Shown piece by piece: positions 27,191 to 36,411 of a stretch of DNA of 64,000 bases. Each line of letters starts with the position of its first letter. The first letter of the stretch is position 1. A program made the translations under genes and the position numbers. The notes beneath the pieces are model-generated. The model made no database searches and was not told the origin of the DNA. It worked only from the letters and a program-made list of their open reading frames with translations. Origin of the DNA: Gammaproteobacteria bacterium 45_16_T64 (lineage in GTDB: Bacteria; Pseudomonadota; Gammaproteobacteria; Pseudomonadales; Ketobacteraceae); NCBI GenBank assembly GCA_002162955.1, contig MABD01000037.1:464573-528572 (forward strand). Direction: 5' to 3'.

Positions 27191-28213
27191 TTATTCTGCG
27201 TTTTTAGCGGTACACTCAGGACGAGAAGGTTCTTGCTTACAACGGATTTTACGTAACAAAGTAAGCATCTTTGGATCGTATACTCCAGCATCACGGAACG
27301 CTAAGCGCACTCGTTTGGTCTGTGCGTGTAACTCTCCTTCTTTACCGTCTGGAATAGGAATCCACCATTTTTCAGGAATATTCTTTTCTGCAGATTCAAT
27401 AAACTTCATACTCGCTTCAAAGTTTGAAGCAAAATACTCACGAGATTTTTGTCCAAATCCTTCAGGCAGATTCTTCGCACGCCCAACAAATTGAAGATTA
27501 GATTGCACTAAAGGTGCCGCTAAAATACCACCGTTAGGCTCCAACCCTTTATACAGCTCCATCATGTCATATACGATGGCAGGGCCACCGGTAACATCGA
27601 TAACACCATTGTTAAACTTCTGAAAAATGTTCGTCACAGTAGAAGATACTGGAGTCATCCCCATATCAGCAACCATCTGACGCATTTCAGGCATGCTTTC
27701 TAATACGCCCATTTTTTTGCCGGCAAGATCCGACATGCTTTGGATCTTGCGGTCATTGGTAAATAAGAAGATTGCACCACCCGATTGGATACCAACAACT
27801 TCGTAGTCTCCCTCTTTCATATACTTGGCTGCTTTAGGCTGTGCCAATGTATCAAGAACCACTTTCAGGTGATCATAAGTGGGGATCGCACCAGGAGAAT
27901 CTAATGTTCCGGTGAACTTATTAAAGCTACGTGCTTGCATGCCTGTCATGTTGGCAACATCACATACACCTGCTTTTAATTCTTCAGTTACGATTTTTTC
28001 ATTCATGTAAGGCTTAAGCTCGAGCTTAACGCCCCAGTTTAATGCCGCCGCCTGATAATCTAACAGCATTTGATGCTCTGGACCGCCTTCACCCATCATC
28101 ATAAAGGCACACATGGTTAGCGGTTTAAGGTTTGCAGCTTGTGCTCCACTTGCGAGGACCATACCGGCAGCTAGGCCAGCAAAGGCTTTCTTGGCTCTTG
28201 ACATTATTTTCAT
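27191..28213 (-). CDS. TRAP transporter solute-binding protein (DctP-like)
   Basis: A 340-residue exported protein with signal peptide MKIMSRAKKAFAGLAAGMVL ending at AQA (about residue 26). AGGAAG precedes the ATG. The fold pattern is that of DctP-type binding proteins: KAGVCDVANMTGMQARSF, DLAGKKMGVLESMPEMRQM and IFQKFNNGVIDVTGGP. Unusual features are a Met-rich start to the mature protein (CAFMMMGEGGPEH) and a C-terminal Cys pair (RCKQEPSRPEC). It presumably delivers its ligand to the permease encoded downstream. Substrate is not identifiable from the motifs I can see. Confidence 0.85.
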   Translation of the reverse strand: MKIMSRAKKAFAGLAAGMVLASGAQAANLKPLTMCAFMMMGEGGPEHQMLLDYQAAALNWGVKLELKPYMNEKIVTEELKAGVCDVANMTGMQARSFNKFTGTLDSPGAIPTYDHLKVVLDTLAQPKAAKYMKEGDYEVVGIQSGGAIFLFTNDRKIQSMSDLAGKKMGVLESMPEMRQMVADMGMTPVSSTVTNIFQKFNNGVIDVTGGPAIVYDMMELYKGLEPNGGILAAPLVQSNLQFVGRAKNLPEGFGQKSREYFASNFEASMKFIESAEKNIPEKWWIPIPDGKEGELHAQTKRVRLAFRDAGVYDPKMLTLLRKIRCKQEPSRPECTAKNAE

Positions 28214-28290
28214 TGTTTTCTTCCTATTATTATTTATGTTGCATCTGTAGTACGTGGGCTAATTAGTCCTTCAAATAACACCATTGTCAC

Positions 28291-29307
28291 TTACAGCAAA
28301 TCATCAATATCGAGCGCACTATCTAGTGCAACTTTATCATCCCAAAAGGTCCCTAATTTACCGTAAGGTGTGCGCTGCCCTGTGGCCTGCGTCCATAACT
28401 TATCGGAAATTAGTTTTATCGTTCGCGTGGACATTTCATCCATCAACTTAAATTGAGCACTTGGAGGTACTTCTTTTTTACTGGCTACATGGTCTCTAAT
28501 CACTTGTTTAGTAAGCGCTTGGTTACCCTGCATTGAGTACAGCGCAGCTTGCAAAGCCTGAACCATACGAACTCCTTCTCGCTCCCCAACATCAGAAGCA
28601 CGATCTAATTTGGCATAGCCGATCTCTAAGGCAACGGTATCACCGCCAGCACCTGCTAGCATGATATCTGTCATCGACAGTACCGCTGCAGGCAATCCCC
28701 AGAAATCATCACTTTCTAAACAGGTCATTCCTGCCATCACTTTGGCAACAGTATCAGTCGGCACCATTGAGCCGCCTAAGGCAAAATCGGACTGAAACGA
28801 CTGAACGCCGAGCAGTAGTCCCATCAAGTAACTCATCTGATCATTTCTGTCACCTAATTCAGGACAAGCTGCACCAGGCTCGCCCCAGGCACGAACTCCG
28901 GCTAGATAACCAAAATACTGTCGCTTAGCGGCTAATGCCAACCAGCGCTTTTGCATAGTACGAGCGTCTTGGGCCGTTTCTGTATCGTTACGGCGCATTG
29001 CTCGGATATAGCGTAACTCTTGCTCTTTACTTCTTTCATCTGCACAGGTTCCGGCAGCAAGGCTCAACATAGGAATCAATGCATCGGCATTCGGACCCAT
29101 GGGGTATGTCATCGCTGAAAGGCCTTCACCCATACCGCACATTACGTCGGTATCTTCCGATGCAAGGAACCAAGGACTCGCATAATCGTTGCTGAACCCT
29201 ACCATGCCAGAAGCGGCTACATCTCGCATCACGTGCTGAGCACAACCGCTGAGCACCAGTGAGAATATGACTGCCGCAAGCGGCTTAACGTATTTTTGAA
29301 TCCCCAT
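28291..29307 (-). CDS. Lipoprotein, possible TatT-like (TRAP-associated) component
   Basis: A 338-residue protein with a lipoprotein signal: hydrophobic core then LSGC, Cys22, followed by Ala, so it is probably sorted to the outer membrane. The mature part is largely helical, with repeated hydrophobic helix patterns suggestive of TPR-like packing. It is the first gene of the TRAP operon, 77 bases before the binding-protein gene. TRAP-associated TPR lipoproteins (TatT) are known in other bacteria and fit this slot. That assignment rests on context and helical character, not on a motif. Confidence 0.7.
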   Translation of the reverse strand: MGIQKYVKPLAAVIFSLVLSGCAQHVMRDVAASGMVGFSNDYASPWFLASEDTDVMCGMGEGLSAMTYPMGPNADALIPMLSLAAGTCADERSKEQELRYIRAMRRNDTETAQDARTMQKRWLALAAKRQYFGYLAGVRAWGEPGAACPELGDRNDQMSYLMGLLLGVQSFQSDFALGGSMVPTDTVAKVMAGMTCLESDDFWGLPAAVLSMTDIMLAGAGGDTVALEIGYAKLDRASDVGEREGVRMVQALQAALYSMQGNQALTKQVIRDHVASKKEVPPSAQFKLMDEMSTRTIKLISDKLWTQATGQRTPYGKLGTFWDDKVALDSALDIDDLL

Positions 29308-29634
29308 AAGATTTCCTATCCATTATTCTTATTTATCGCTTTTTTATCACTGATTCACAGAATTGTCATCTTTACATCAGCACTTTGTGTGTTTCCCAGC
29401 CGGCTCAAATAGCGTCTAACTACCTGAAAAATATACATTTATACTATAAAAAACCCACTTCCTTATAAGTTTTATAGGGCTAACTATTTATTGTAATAAC
29501 ATTCAAATCGTAAATAAACAACAATTTTGCAATTTTATTGCAAAATTGTTTGAGAAAAATATAATGGCTGAGCGTGTGCATTTACGAGGCACCTATTATC
29601 GGGTTGCCCAATACAAATAACAAGAGGTAGCACC
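29308..29634. promoter_or_regulatory. Divergent intergenic region between TRAP operon and crotonase operon
   Basis: A 327-base AT-rich gap with divergent promoters. For the plus-strand operon I read a -35-like TTGCAA at 29538-29543, a 16-base spacer and a perfect TATAAT at 29560-29565, about 70 bases before the crotonase start. No coding frame is supported. Confidence 0.6.
29520..29550. repeat. 13-base perfect inverted repeat, operator candidate
   Basis: AACAATTTTGCAA and its exact complement TTGCAAAATTGTT flank a five-base TTTTA spacer. The right arm overlaps the -35 element of the predicted crotonase-operon promoter, the classical position for a repressor such as a TetR-type dimer. No regulator gene lies next to it, so the binding protein is unknown. 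Confidence 0.75.
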
Positions 29635-30414
29635 ATGCAAAATGAGGTACTTCTGACAGAACAAGAAGGAGCCGTAATTTGGCTCACAATGAACCGCCCT
29701 AAAGCCATGAATTCATTGGGCTTTGACCTAGTCGAAGCTATGCTAACCAAACTAGCTGAGATTGAAAAAGACAATTCCGTTCGTGTTGTCGTCATTGGCG
29801 GTATCAATGGTGCTTTTTGCGCCGGCGCCGACCTAAAAACCATGCTCAACGACTACGCTCCTGGTGAACCCGATATACTGGATCGCATCGTCGAATTGCT
29901 TACTGTCGTTCGCCTCTTCCCTAAACCCGTCATTGCGGCGGTTAATGGCCTTGCACTGGCAGGCGGCATGGAATTGATGATGTGCTGTGATCTAATTTAC
30001 GCCACCGATACCGCAAAGATAGGCGATGCTCATGCTAATTACGGCATTGTTCCCGGCGGCGGTGGCGCAGCCATTATGCCCCGAATTCTACCTCTCCCTA
30101 TTGCGAAGTACTTGATGTTCACTGGTGAGTTTGTCCCAGCATCCATGCTAGCTCAATACGGTTTACTCAATGACGTTGTCAGCGAAGACGAGCTACGCCC
30201 CACCATCATGCGCGTTGCCAATGTCATTGCCGAGAAAAGCCCAATTGGTATAGCGCGCACCAAGCGCGTCGCCAACGAATCGCTTGATAAAACAGTTGCA
30301 GACTCTTTACGTGATGAGCGCCTCGCCTCCCGTGATCAATTCCGGTCCTATGATTACGATGAAGGTATTCATGCCTTCCTTGAAAAACGCAAACCTGAAT
30401 TCAAGGGTTATTAA
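29635..30414 (+). CDS. Crotonase-fold (enoyl-CoA hydratase/isomerase family) protein lacking both usual glutamates
   Basis: A 259-residue crotonase. The oxyanion-hole segments AFCAGADL (60-67) and NGLALAGGMEL are intact, so it should bind and polarise an acyl-CoA. The position of the first catalytic Glu (PEI-LG in hydratases) reads DAHANYG, with His133. The second (LAMEMV) reads IAKYLM, with Tyr159. A plain hydratase reaction is therefore doubtful; isomerase, hydrolase or another crotonase reaction is possible. It is first in a three-gene module with a thiolase-like protein and an SDR, downstream of the palindromic operator. Confidence 0.88.
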   Translation: MQNEVLLTEQEGAVIWLTMNRPKAMNSLGFDLVEAMLTKLAEIEKDNSVRVVVIGGINGAFCAGADLKTMLNDYAPGEPDILDRIVELLTVVRLFPKPVIAAVNGLALAGGMELMMCCDLIYATDTAKIGDAHANYGIVPGGGGAAIMPRILPLPIAKYLMFTGEFVPASMLAQYGLLNDVVSEDELRPTIMRVANVIAEKSPIGIARTKRVANESLDKTVADSLRDERLASRDQFRSYDYDEGIHAFLEKRKPEFKGY

Positions 30415-30461
30415 ATGAGCACAACAGAAGGGTTCACCTTTCTATTGTCAGGAGTATAAGA

Positions 30462-31700
30462 ATGTCAGCTCTCTATGTTATTGGCGTTGGAATGACAACG
30501 TTTGGACGACACATTGATACCTCTATTAAGCAGCTTGTCGCACAAGCAATAGATCTTGCGCTTTCAGATGCCAATATTGAACGACAGCATATAGAAGAAG
30601 CCTATTACGGTAACTGCGTACAAGGCTATATGGAAGGTCAGCATATGATTCGTGGCCATTCCATTTTATTGGAACAAGGTTTTCAGGGCATTCCAATATT
30701 TAACCTAGAAAGCGGATGTGCCAGTGGCAGCATGGGGTTTAATCTTGCCACCCGTAGTTTGCTATCAGGCCAAGCCGATATCGCACTTGCCATTGGCGCA
30801 GAGAAAATGGTGAGCACAGATAAGGACAAAATGTTTAATGCCTTTTCCAGCGCATGGGATACCACCCGAACTGAATGGCAAATGGGTGTTATCAAGGAGA
30901 TGTGGGAAGGGTTTGAAGCGCCTGAAGGTAGCACCTCAACCAAACCCTACAGCCCCTTTATGGATGTTTATAAAGGCGAGTTCTTTAATCATGTAAAAGA
31001 ATTTGGCGTTACCCAAGCACAAGTCGCCGCCATTTGTGCTAAGAACCATCAACATTCAGTGCACAATCCCAATGCACAATTTCAAGTGCCTTATAGTGTT
31101 GATCAAGTTATGTCTGCACCACCGATCACCTACCCTCTGACCCTTCCCATGTGCGCTCCCATTAGCGACGGTGCAGCAGCCACTATTCTCTGCACTGAAG
31201 CTGCATTGGATAAGTACGGCATTGATAAATCCCGTGCGATTCGTATCGCAGGTAGCGTTTCTGGATCTGGTGTAGAAAGAGCAGTGGATGATTTTGATAA
31301 CCACATCGTCACACGTTTATCTCGCAAACTGTATGAAAAAGCGGGGATCGGTGCACAGGATGTTGACGTAGTGGAATTACATGACGCCACAGCAGTGGGC
31401 GAATTAATCGAAGTCGAATGCTTAGGATTATGCCCCCTCGGCGAAGGTGGCATTTTTGCTGAGCAAGGCGAAACCTCCATCGGTGGTAAAGTACCCGTTA
31501 ATACATCTGGCGGATTAGAATCCCGCGGCCACCCTATCGCGGCAACAGGATTAGCACAAATTCACGACCTAATTCAGCAGCTACGCGGGGAAGCTGGCGC
31601 TCGGCAGGTTGAAGGCGCAAAAGTTGCCCTGCAATGTAATGTTGGCGGTTTTTGGGGTGTAGAAGAAGCCTCAGCGCACGTCGCCCTATTCACTCGTTAA
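30462..31700 (+). CDS. SCP2-type thiolase-like protein (acetyl-CoA acetyltransferase/lipid-transfer family)
   Basis: A 412-residue thiolase-superfamily protein. Cys86 lies in ESGCASGS, the nucleophile motif of the SCP-X branch. HDATAVGELIEVECLGLCP and NTSGGLESRGHPIAATG supply the His residues. The end reads QCNVGGFWG, where classical thiolases have a CGGG motif, as usual for SCP2 thiolases. It probably cleaves a 3-oxoacyl-CoA, often branched or sterol-side-chain in this subfamily, or does a related lyase reaction. It follows the crotonase gene by 47 bases. Confidence 0.88.
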   Translation: MSALYVIGVGMTTFGRHIDTSIKQLVAQAIDLALSDANIERQHIEEAYYGNCVQGYMEGQHMIRGHSILLEQGFQGIPIFNLESGCASGSMGFNLATRSLLSGQADIALAIGAEKMVSTDKDKMFNAFSSAWDTTRTEWQMGVIKEMWEGFEAPEGSTSTKPYSPFMDVYKGEFFNHVKEFGVTQAQVAAICAKNHQHSVHNPNAQFQVPYSVDQVMSAPPITYPLTLPMCAPISDGAAATILCTEAALDKYGIDKSRAIRIAGSVSGSGVERAVDDFDNHIVTRLSRKLYEKAGIGAQDVDVVELHDATAVGELIEVECLGLCPLGEGGIFAEQGETSIGGKVPVNTSGGLESRGHPIAATGLAQIHDLIQQLRGEAGARQVEGAKVALQCNVGGFWGVEEASAHVALFTR

Positions 31701-31732
31701 TCACGAGACGATTTAAAAGAGCACGCATTATT

Positions 31733-32497
31733 ATGAAGATTCAAGATAAAGTCATCGCAATTACTGGCGGTGGCAAAGGTATTGGCCGAGCAACCGCATT
31801 GCGCTTGGCTCAGCAAGGCGCAAAAATAGCACTGATTGACCTCGATCAACAAGTCATGGAAGAAACCATTCAACTGGTTGCCGATACGGGCAGTATAGCC
31901 CGCGCTTATCGCTGCAACGTTGCTGACGAAGAAACGGTAGAAAACACATTCACCTCCATTGTTGAAGACTTCGGTAGTATCCACGGGTTAGTAAATAATG
32001 CAGGCATCCTTCGAGACGGCATGTTAATTAAAGTGAAAGATGGCAAAGTCATCAAAAAAATGTCGGCTGATCAATATAGCATTGTCGTTGATGTTCACAT
32101 GAAAGGCGCCTTTCTCTGCACCCGTGAAGCCGCCGCACATATGGTAGAACAAAAAGTGGAGGAAGGTTGCATCATCAGTATGTCTTCTGGCGCATTCCAT
32201 GGCAATTTCGGTCAAACAAATTATTCCGCCGCGAAAGCAGGTATCGTCGCAATGAGCCGAGTATGGTCTAAGGAACTGGCTAAATTTAACATTCGTTCGA
32301 TGGCAATCGCGCCAGGCACCATAGAAACCGATATGTTACGCTCTATGCCCGATGAAGCACTGGATAATTTAGCTAAGATGGTTCCCTTAGGGCGCATTGG
32401 TGATGCCGATAATATCGCACAAACCATTCAATTTATTTTAGAAAATGATTACATGTCCGGTGACGTCATCGAAGTCAATGGTGGCATGTTCTTTTAA
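31733..32497 (+). CDS. SDR family oxidoreductase (FabG-like 3-hydroxyacyl-CoA dehydrogenase)
   Basis: A 255-residue classical SDR. TGGGKGIG (11-18) binds the nucleotide, and DLD after beta-2 suggests NAD preference. NNAGIL follows, then catalytic Ser in SMSSGAF and NYSAAKAG with Tyr and Lys. The start at 31733 (MKIQDKVIAITGGG) lies just after the thiolase stop; the frame extends upstream into the thiolase gene without good reason. It likely supplies the 3-hydroxyacyl-CoA oxidation step of the module. Substrate chain type unknown. Confidence 0.9.
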   Translation: MKIQDKVIAITGGGKGIGRATALRLAQQGAKIALIDLDQQVMEETIQLVADTGSIARAYRCNVADEETVENTFTSIVEDFGSIHGLVNNAGILRDGMLIKVKDGKVIKKMSADQYSIVVDVHMKGAFLCTREAAAHMVEQKVEEGCIISMSSGAFHGNFGQTNYSAAKAGIVAMSRVWSKELAKFNIRSMAIAPGTIETDMLRSMPDEALDNLAKMVPLGRIGDADNIAQTIQFILENDYMSGDVIEVNGGMFF

Positions 32498-32568
32498 ATA
32501 AACCGAAAGTATTCGAGATCACAGCTGAAATGCTGAAGTAAACGAGGATTATTGCATGAGGCCGTACA

Positions 32569-33780
32569 ATGGATGATATTTGGTTGTATTTATCGATGCC
32601 ATTAATTTGCGCTGTCGTAGGTTATGGTACCAATTGGGTGTGCATCAAGATGATGTGTTATCCCATTAAATTTGTGGGCATTAAGCCGCCCTACTTAGGT
32701 TGGCAAGGAGTAGTACCTCGGCGAGCCCCCCATATCGCTGGCATTCAAGTGGATTTAATGACCAAACACTTGATTAAAGTAGAAGATATTTTTGACCAAA
32801 TAGACCCAACAAGAATCACCGAAGAATTAGAACCAGTGATGCTTGGTATGATTCGGGAGCTCACCGATGAATTGATGGAAGAGCAGGCACCTCGAGTGTG
32901 GGAAGCACTTCCCGTCAAGATAAAAGATCGCATCTACAAACGAGCCAGCAATGACGCACCAGAGGTTGTTGCTGCAATGATGTCTGATATTCAAAACAAC
33001 ATTAACGATGTATTCGATCTGAAAGCCATGGTAATGGATGCCTTCGTTAAAGATCGCAGCATGCTGGTTAAGATGTTTGAAGAGATCGGTTATAAAGAAT
33101 TTAAGTTCGTACAGAATTCTGGCCTCTGGTTTGGTTTCTTATTCGGCTGCGTACAAATGGTACTGTGGGTGTTTTACCAAGAAGCCTGGATACTTCCCGC
33201 TATTGGCATTTTGGTCGGAGCGGCCACCAATTGGCTTGCGATTAATATGATATTTTCGCCAAAGCATCCCATTAAAATAGGTCCCATTACGCTTCATGGT
33301 TTATTCATAAAACGTCAAGATGAAGTGGCTGTCGATTTTGGATTACTAATCGCAAGAGAAATCCTTAACCCCGAAAATATCGTCAACGGCATTCTTAAAG
33401 GCCCATCATCCGACAAACTCTTTGATTTAATTCAACGTAATGTGAAGCGCACCATGGATGAATACGCTGGATATACCAAACCTTTTATTACCATGGCAAT
33501 TGGTACCAAGCGTTACATTGAAATCAAGAACATGGCTGTAGAACGCATAATGCAACAACTACCAGGCACAATGCATCTCGTGCATGATTACACAGAAGAA
33601 GCCATGGACATTAACGCTACTCTGCGTTCAAAGATGACACAATTAACACCGGAACAGTTTGAAGGTATGTTACGACCCGCCTTTGAAGAAGACGAGTGGC
33701 AATTGGTTGCACTAGGTGCTGTGATTGGATTCTTTGTCGGCTGGGCTCAGCTAGTATTTATGTTTGGTGGTACGTTGTAA
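32569..33780 (+). CDS. DUF445 family membrane protein
   Basis: A 403-residue protein with two copies of the DUF445 motif: GYGTNWVCIKMMCYP (about 19-33) and GAATNWLAINMIFSPK (about 217-232). Membrane helices flank them at the N-terminus, middle and C-terminus, separated by long helical segments. The internal duplication suggests an ancestral repeat. Function of the family is not established; members are predicted inner-membrane proteins. It follows the SDR gene by 71 bases on the same strand but may be a separate unit. A strong terminator follows. Confidence 0.88.
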   Translation: MDDIWLYLSMPLICAVVGYGTNWVCIKMMCYPIKFVGIKPPYLGWQGVVPRRAPHIAGIQVDLMTKHLIKVEDIFDQIDPTRITEELEPVMLGMIRELTDELMEEQAPRVWEALPVKIKDRIYKRASNDAPEVVAAMMSDIQNNINDVFDLKAMVMDAFVKDRSMLVKMFEEIGYKEFKFVQNSGLWFGFLFGCVQMVLWVFYQEAWILPAIGILVGAATNWLAINMIFSPKHPIKIGPITLHGLFIKRQDEVAVDFGLLIAREILNPENIVNGILKGPSSDKLFDLIQRNVKRTMDEYAGYTKPFITMAIGTKRYIEIKNMAVERIMQQLPGTMHLVHDYTEEAMDINATLRSKMTQLTPEQFEGMLRPAFEEDEWQLVALGAVIGFFVGWAQLVFMFGGTL

Positions 33781-33792
33781 TCATCATTCAAA

Positions 33793-33842
33793 TTTACTCA
33801 TTAAAAAGGGGAGCTAAATTGCTCCCCTTTTTAATGAGTAAA
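33793..33842 (+). terminator. Bidirectional terminator with a 22-base perfect stem
   Basis: The arm at 33793-33814 (TTTACTCATTAAAAAGGGGAGC in two parts: TTTACTCATT, then AAAAAGGGGAGC) pairs perfectly with 33821-33842 across a six-base TAAATT loop. The GC core with A/T flanks makes it bidirectional. It lies between the convergent DUF445 and MAPEG genes. Confidence 0.95.
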
Positions 33843-33847
33843 TCTTA

Positions 33848-34243
33848 TTATATTAGTGCATACGCCATCACAAACAATGCGCAAAAAGCCACTAGCCACA
33901 CACCTGAGCGAAGCATTGGCACCGCTCTTATATAAAGAGGTACGTAGATCACCCTGGCAACAAAAAATGCAATCGCGGCACTTAGAGCCAACGTCGTTTC
34001 TTTTTCCATAACAATGGCAAGAACCGCTAAGGAAAGAAAGATAGGTAAGCTTTCTTTCAAATTATTTAACGCCCGTTGCGCCCGTTGTCCACGATTGGTT
34101 AATTCTGGCGTATCATCCCTTGACCCCCAACCCACGGCCATCATCTCTTTGTCGCTTAATCCGGACTCTCCAAAGCACAAGATCGACACAGAATAAATTT
34201 GTACAATATATAAGGCTAACACCAATAAAATCCACGTTAACAT
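33848..34243 (-). CDS. MAPEG family membrane protein
   Basis: A 131-residue protein with four predicted membrane helices. The MAPEG signature is present: GSRDDTPELTNRGQRAQRAL followed by NNLKESLPIF, then ARVIYVPLYIRAVPMLRS. MAPEG proteins include glutathione-dependent enzymes and eicosanoid-metabolism proteins in eukaryotes; bacterial short forms are mostly uncharacterised. It is transcribed after the wax ester synthase gene, with 14 bases between them, so the two are probably co-transcribed. Confidence 0.9.
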   Translation of the reverse strand: MLTWILLVLALYIVQIYSVSILCFGESGLSDKEMMAVGWGSRDDTPELTNRGQRAQRALNNLKESLPIFLSLAVLAIVMEKETTLALSAAIAFFVARVIYVPLYIRAVPMLRSGVWLVAFCALFVMAYALI

Positions 34244-34257
34244 ACCTACTCCCCCTT

Positions 34258-35643
34258 TTAGTTTTTATTTAATACTTTCTGTTCTAACTCCGCCAACGCT
34301 TCGCCTGTGTACACAGCCAAACGCTGAAGACTCGGTGTCGCGGCGCGACATCCGACAAATCCCATCGCCACTTTATCCGAATAACCCACAATAGTGACAT
34401 TAAGGGCATAACCATCAAACAATAATGAGATTGGATACAGCGCTTCAAGCTCTGCGCCTTTTAAATACAATTTCTTTTGCGGCGCCACAACATTTGATAC
34501 CACCAAATTAAACAAGGGTGGAATCATTTTCCCAACACCAGACATTTGGCTCAACATCAGTGGCGCAACCCCCATGTAAGAAAATTGGTTTAATGCTTTT
34601 AGAGACATCCCTTGCAACTGATTCTTAGTACGTGAAGTAACCGCGTTAATGGTTCTAACACGCTCTTCAAGATCCGCTTTATCGGTTTCCAATGGGCATA
34701 CAAAACCGGCAACTGCATTACCTGGCTTACCATCGGGTCTCGGTAATGCAATAGGAATCGAGGCCACCAGTGGGTTTTCCGGTAGCGCGTCTAGCTCCAT
34801 CAAATATCGCCGCGTCGCCGCGCCTATTACCGATAACGCCACATCATTAATGGTGGCCCCTGTCGCCTTGCTCAGTGCCTTAAAGCGTGCCACATCATAA
34901 AGCTGGGTAGCCACCCGACGCTGGGGGGTGATTTTCACATTAAACCGGGTTTTTGGCGTATTCATCGCAGAAGATATGCCACCTTCTGGATTTTCACTCG
35001 GTTTGCTCATATGGTAAACCGCTTTGGAAAGCTCAGCCGTTGCATTCAACTGTTCACGGGCCGCTTCAATGGCTCGAGTTAACGCATTCTTACCTGGGCC
35101 TTTCTTCGAGGCTTTTTCTTTATAGCCTGACGTGGTGGCCCAAGGTGCATACCCGTTCTCTGCCTTCGAGTCTTCCGACAACCAACGAGTAATCATCCCC
35201 ATTGCACCCATACCGTCAATCGCACTGTGATGCGTCTTGGAATATAGGGCAAAGCGATTGTTTTCTAACCCTTCAATGAGGTGAAACTCCCAGGGCGGAC
35301 GACTAAGGTCGATAGGATGAGAATGTAAGCGGGCCACCAATACACCAAGCTCCTTCTCTCCACCAGGATAGGGTAACGCTGAGTGCCGAACATGATAATC
35401 AATATCGATATCCTCATCCTGCTCCCAGGATGCTCCTAAGCCCAAGACGGAGCCTTCTTTTAACTTACAATTAAACGGGTAGAGATTAACATCGGAGGTA
35501 CGAATCGCTTCAAATAAATCCCCCAGGTAGGTAGGTCCCGCATCCTCGGGAAGTTGAAACACCATTAAACCGGCTACATGCATCGGAGTCCTCTCCGATT
35601 CCATCTGCAGAAATGAAGAATCAAGCGGATTTAAATATCCCAT
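34258..35643 (-). CDS. Wax ester synthase/diacylglycerol acyltransferase (WS/DGAT)
   Basis: A 461-residue bifunctional acyltransferase. The N-terminal block LDSSFLQMESERTPMHV is typical. The active-site motif HHSAIDG lies at 138-144, with His139 and Asp143 in the condensation-domain-like HHxxxDG. Later blocks include NDVALSVIGAATRRYL and PLMLSQMSG. It esterifies fatty alcohols or diacylglycerol with acyl-CoA at the membrane, making storage wax esters or triacylglycerol. This gene strongly suggests an organism that stores neutral lipid, in line with the acyl-CoA and hydrolase genes nearby. Confidence 0.94.
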   Translation of the reverse strand: MGYLNPLDSSFLQMESERTPMHVAGLMVFQLPEDAGPTYLGDLFEAIRTSDVNLYPFNCKLKEGSVLGLGASWEQDEDIDIDYHVRHSALPYPGGEKELGVLVARLHSHPIDLSRPPWEFHLIEGLENNRFALYSKTHHSAIDGMGAMGMITRWLSEDSKAENGYAPWATTSGYKEKASKKGPGKNALTRAIEAAREQLNATAELSKAVYHMSKPSENPEGGISSAMNTPKTRFNVKITPQRRVATQLYDVARFKALSKATGATINDVALSVIGAATRRYLMELDALPENPLVASIPIALPRPDGKPGNAVAGFVCPLETDKADLEERVRTINAVTSRTKNQLQGMSLKALNQFSYMGVAPLMLSQMSGVGKMIPPLFNLVVSNVVAPQKKLYLKGAELEALYPISLLFDGYALNVTIVGYSDKVAMGFVGCRAATPSLQRLAVYTGEALAELEQKVLNKN

Positions 35644-35856
35644 CGTAAGCGTCCTTAGTATTTAGGCTATATCGTTTACGCACAAATAGTCATGCGTAAG
35701 CTTTCAATCCATATTATAAGACAATCTAATTGTCGAACCTATGTCAGAAAGGACGTTTTGTTGGGCTTATCAAGACAGCTTTTTGAGCATGACATAGCGT
35801 TAGGGTAAAAACCGCTTAGATTGCACCAAGAAGAAGCACTCTTACTTGGGTGGAGA

Positions 35857-36411
35857 TTAACGTTTCGCCATATCTATCACGGTTACATTTGCCCCTGGGG
35901 TTTTATCAGACCGCCATGTCCTTGATGCCGGCACTCCATATTCAAACATCCGCAACATATTCGGCGTCGCTTCAAGAAATTCTACGAATACATCGTCTCC
36001 CAATGACGCAATCTGCGTGTACACATACCGCCCGCCATCCGGCATATTGATATCACACACAACATGATGACCTAACGCCTCAGCATCATTAATAGATCTA
36101 TTAATGTCATCACAAAGATATGCAGTATGATGCAAACCGAATTGTTTTTGGTGAACGTACTTTCGATAGGGTGAAGGCGCGTCATTGGTTTGCTGAATCA
36201 ATTCAATTTGCATATCACCACGATAGCTAAGGGCGATATCCAACATAGGTGCACTCTCCTCTCCCATGTAGGTACAACGCAGTGGTACATTCTTAATGAT
36301 TGTCCAGGGACCCACTTGTAAATGCCTCATCCATGAATCCACCGCCGACGCCACATCTTCTACCAAATATCCCAATTGGCGAATATCACCAAAATTAGAT
36401 TGCTTGCTCAC
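35857..36411 (-). CDS. VOC (glyoxalase/dioxygenase) superfamily protein
   Basis: About 184 residues with the paired beta-alpha-beta-beta-beta pattern of the vicinal oxygen chelate fold: IRQLGYLVEDVASAVDSWM at the start, and LHHTAYLCDDINRSINDAE in the second half. A metal-ligand His is plausible in HHTAY and a Glu in VFVEFLEA. A TTG opens the frame at 36423, but GGAGGGT lies directly before the GTG at 36411, which I take as the start. Substrate unknown. It is transcribed in the same direction as the hydrolase and wax synthase genes. Confidence 0.82.
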   Translation of the reverse strand: MSKQSNFGDIRQLGYLVEDVASAVDSWMRHLQVGPWTIIKNVPLRCTYMGEESAPMLDIALSYRGDMQIELIQQTNDAPSPYRKYVHQKQFGLHHTAYLCDDINRSINDAEALGHHVVCDINMPDGGRYVYTQIASLGDDVFVEFLEATPNMLRMFEYGVPASRTWRSDKTPGANVTVIDMAKR

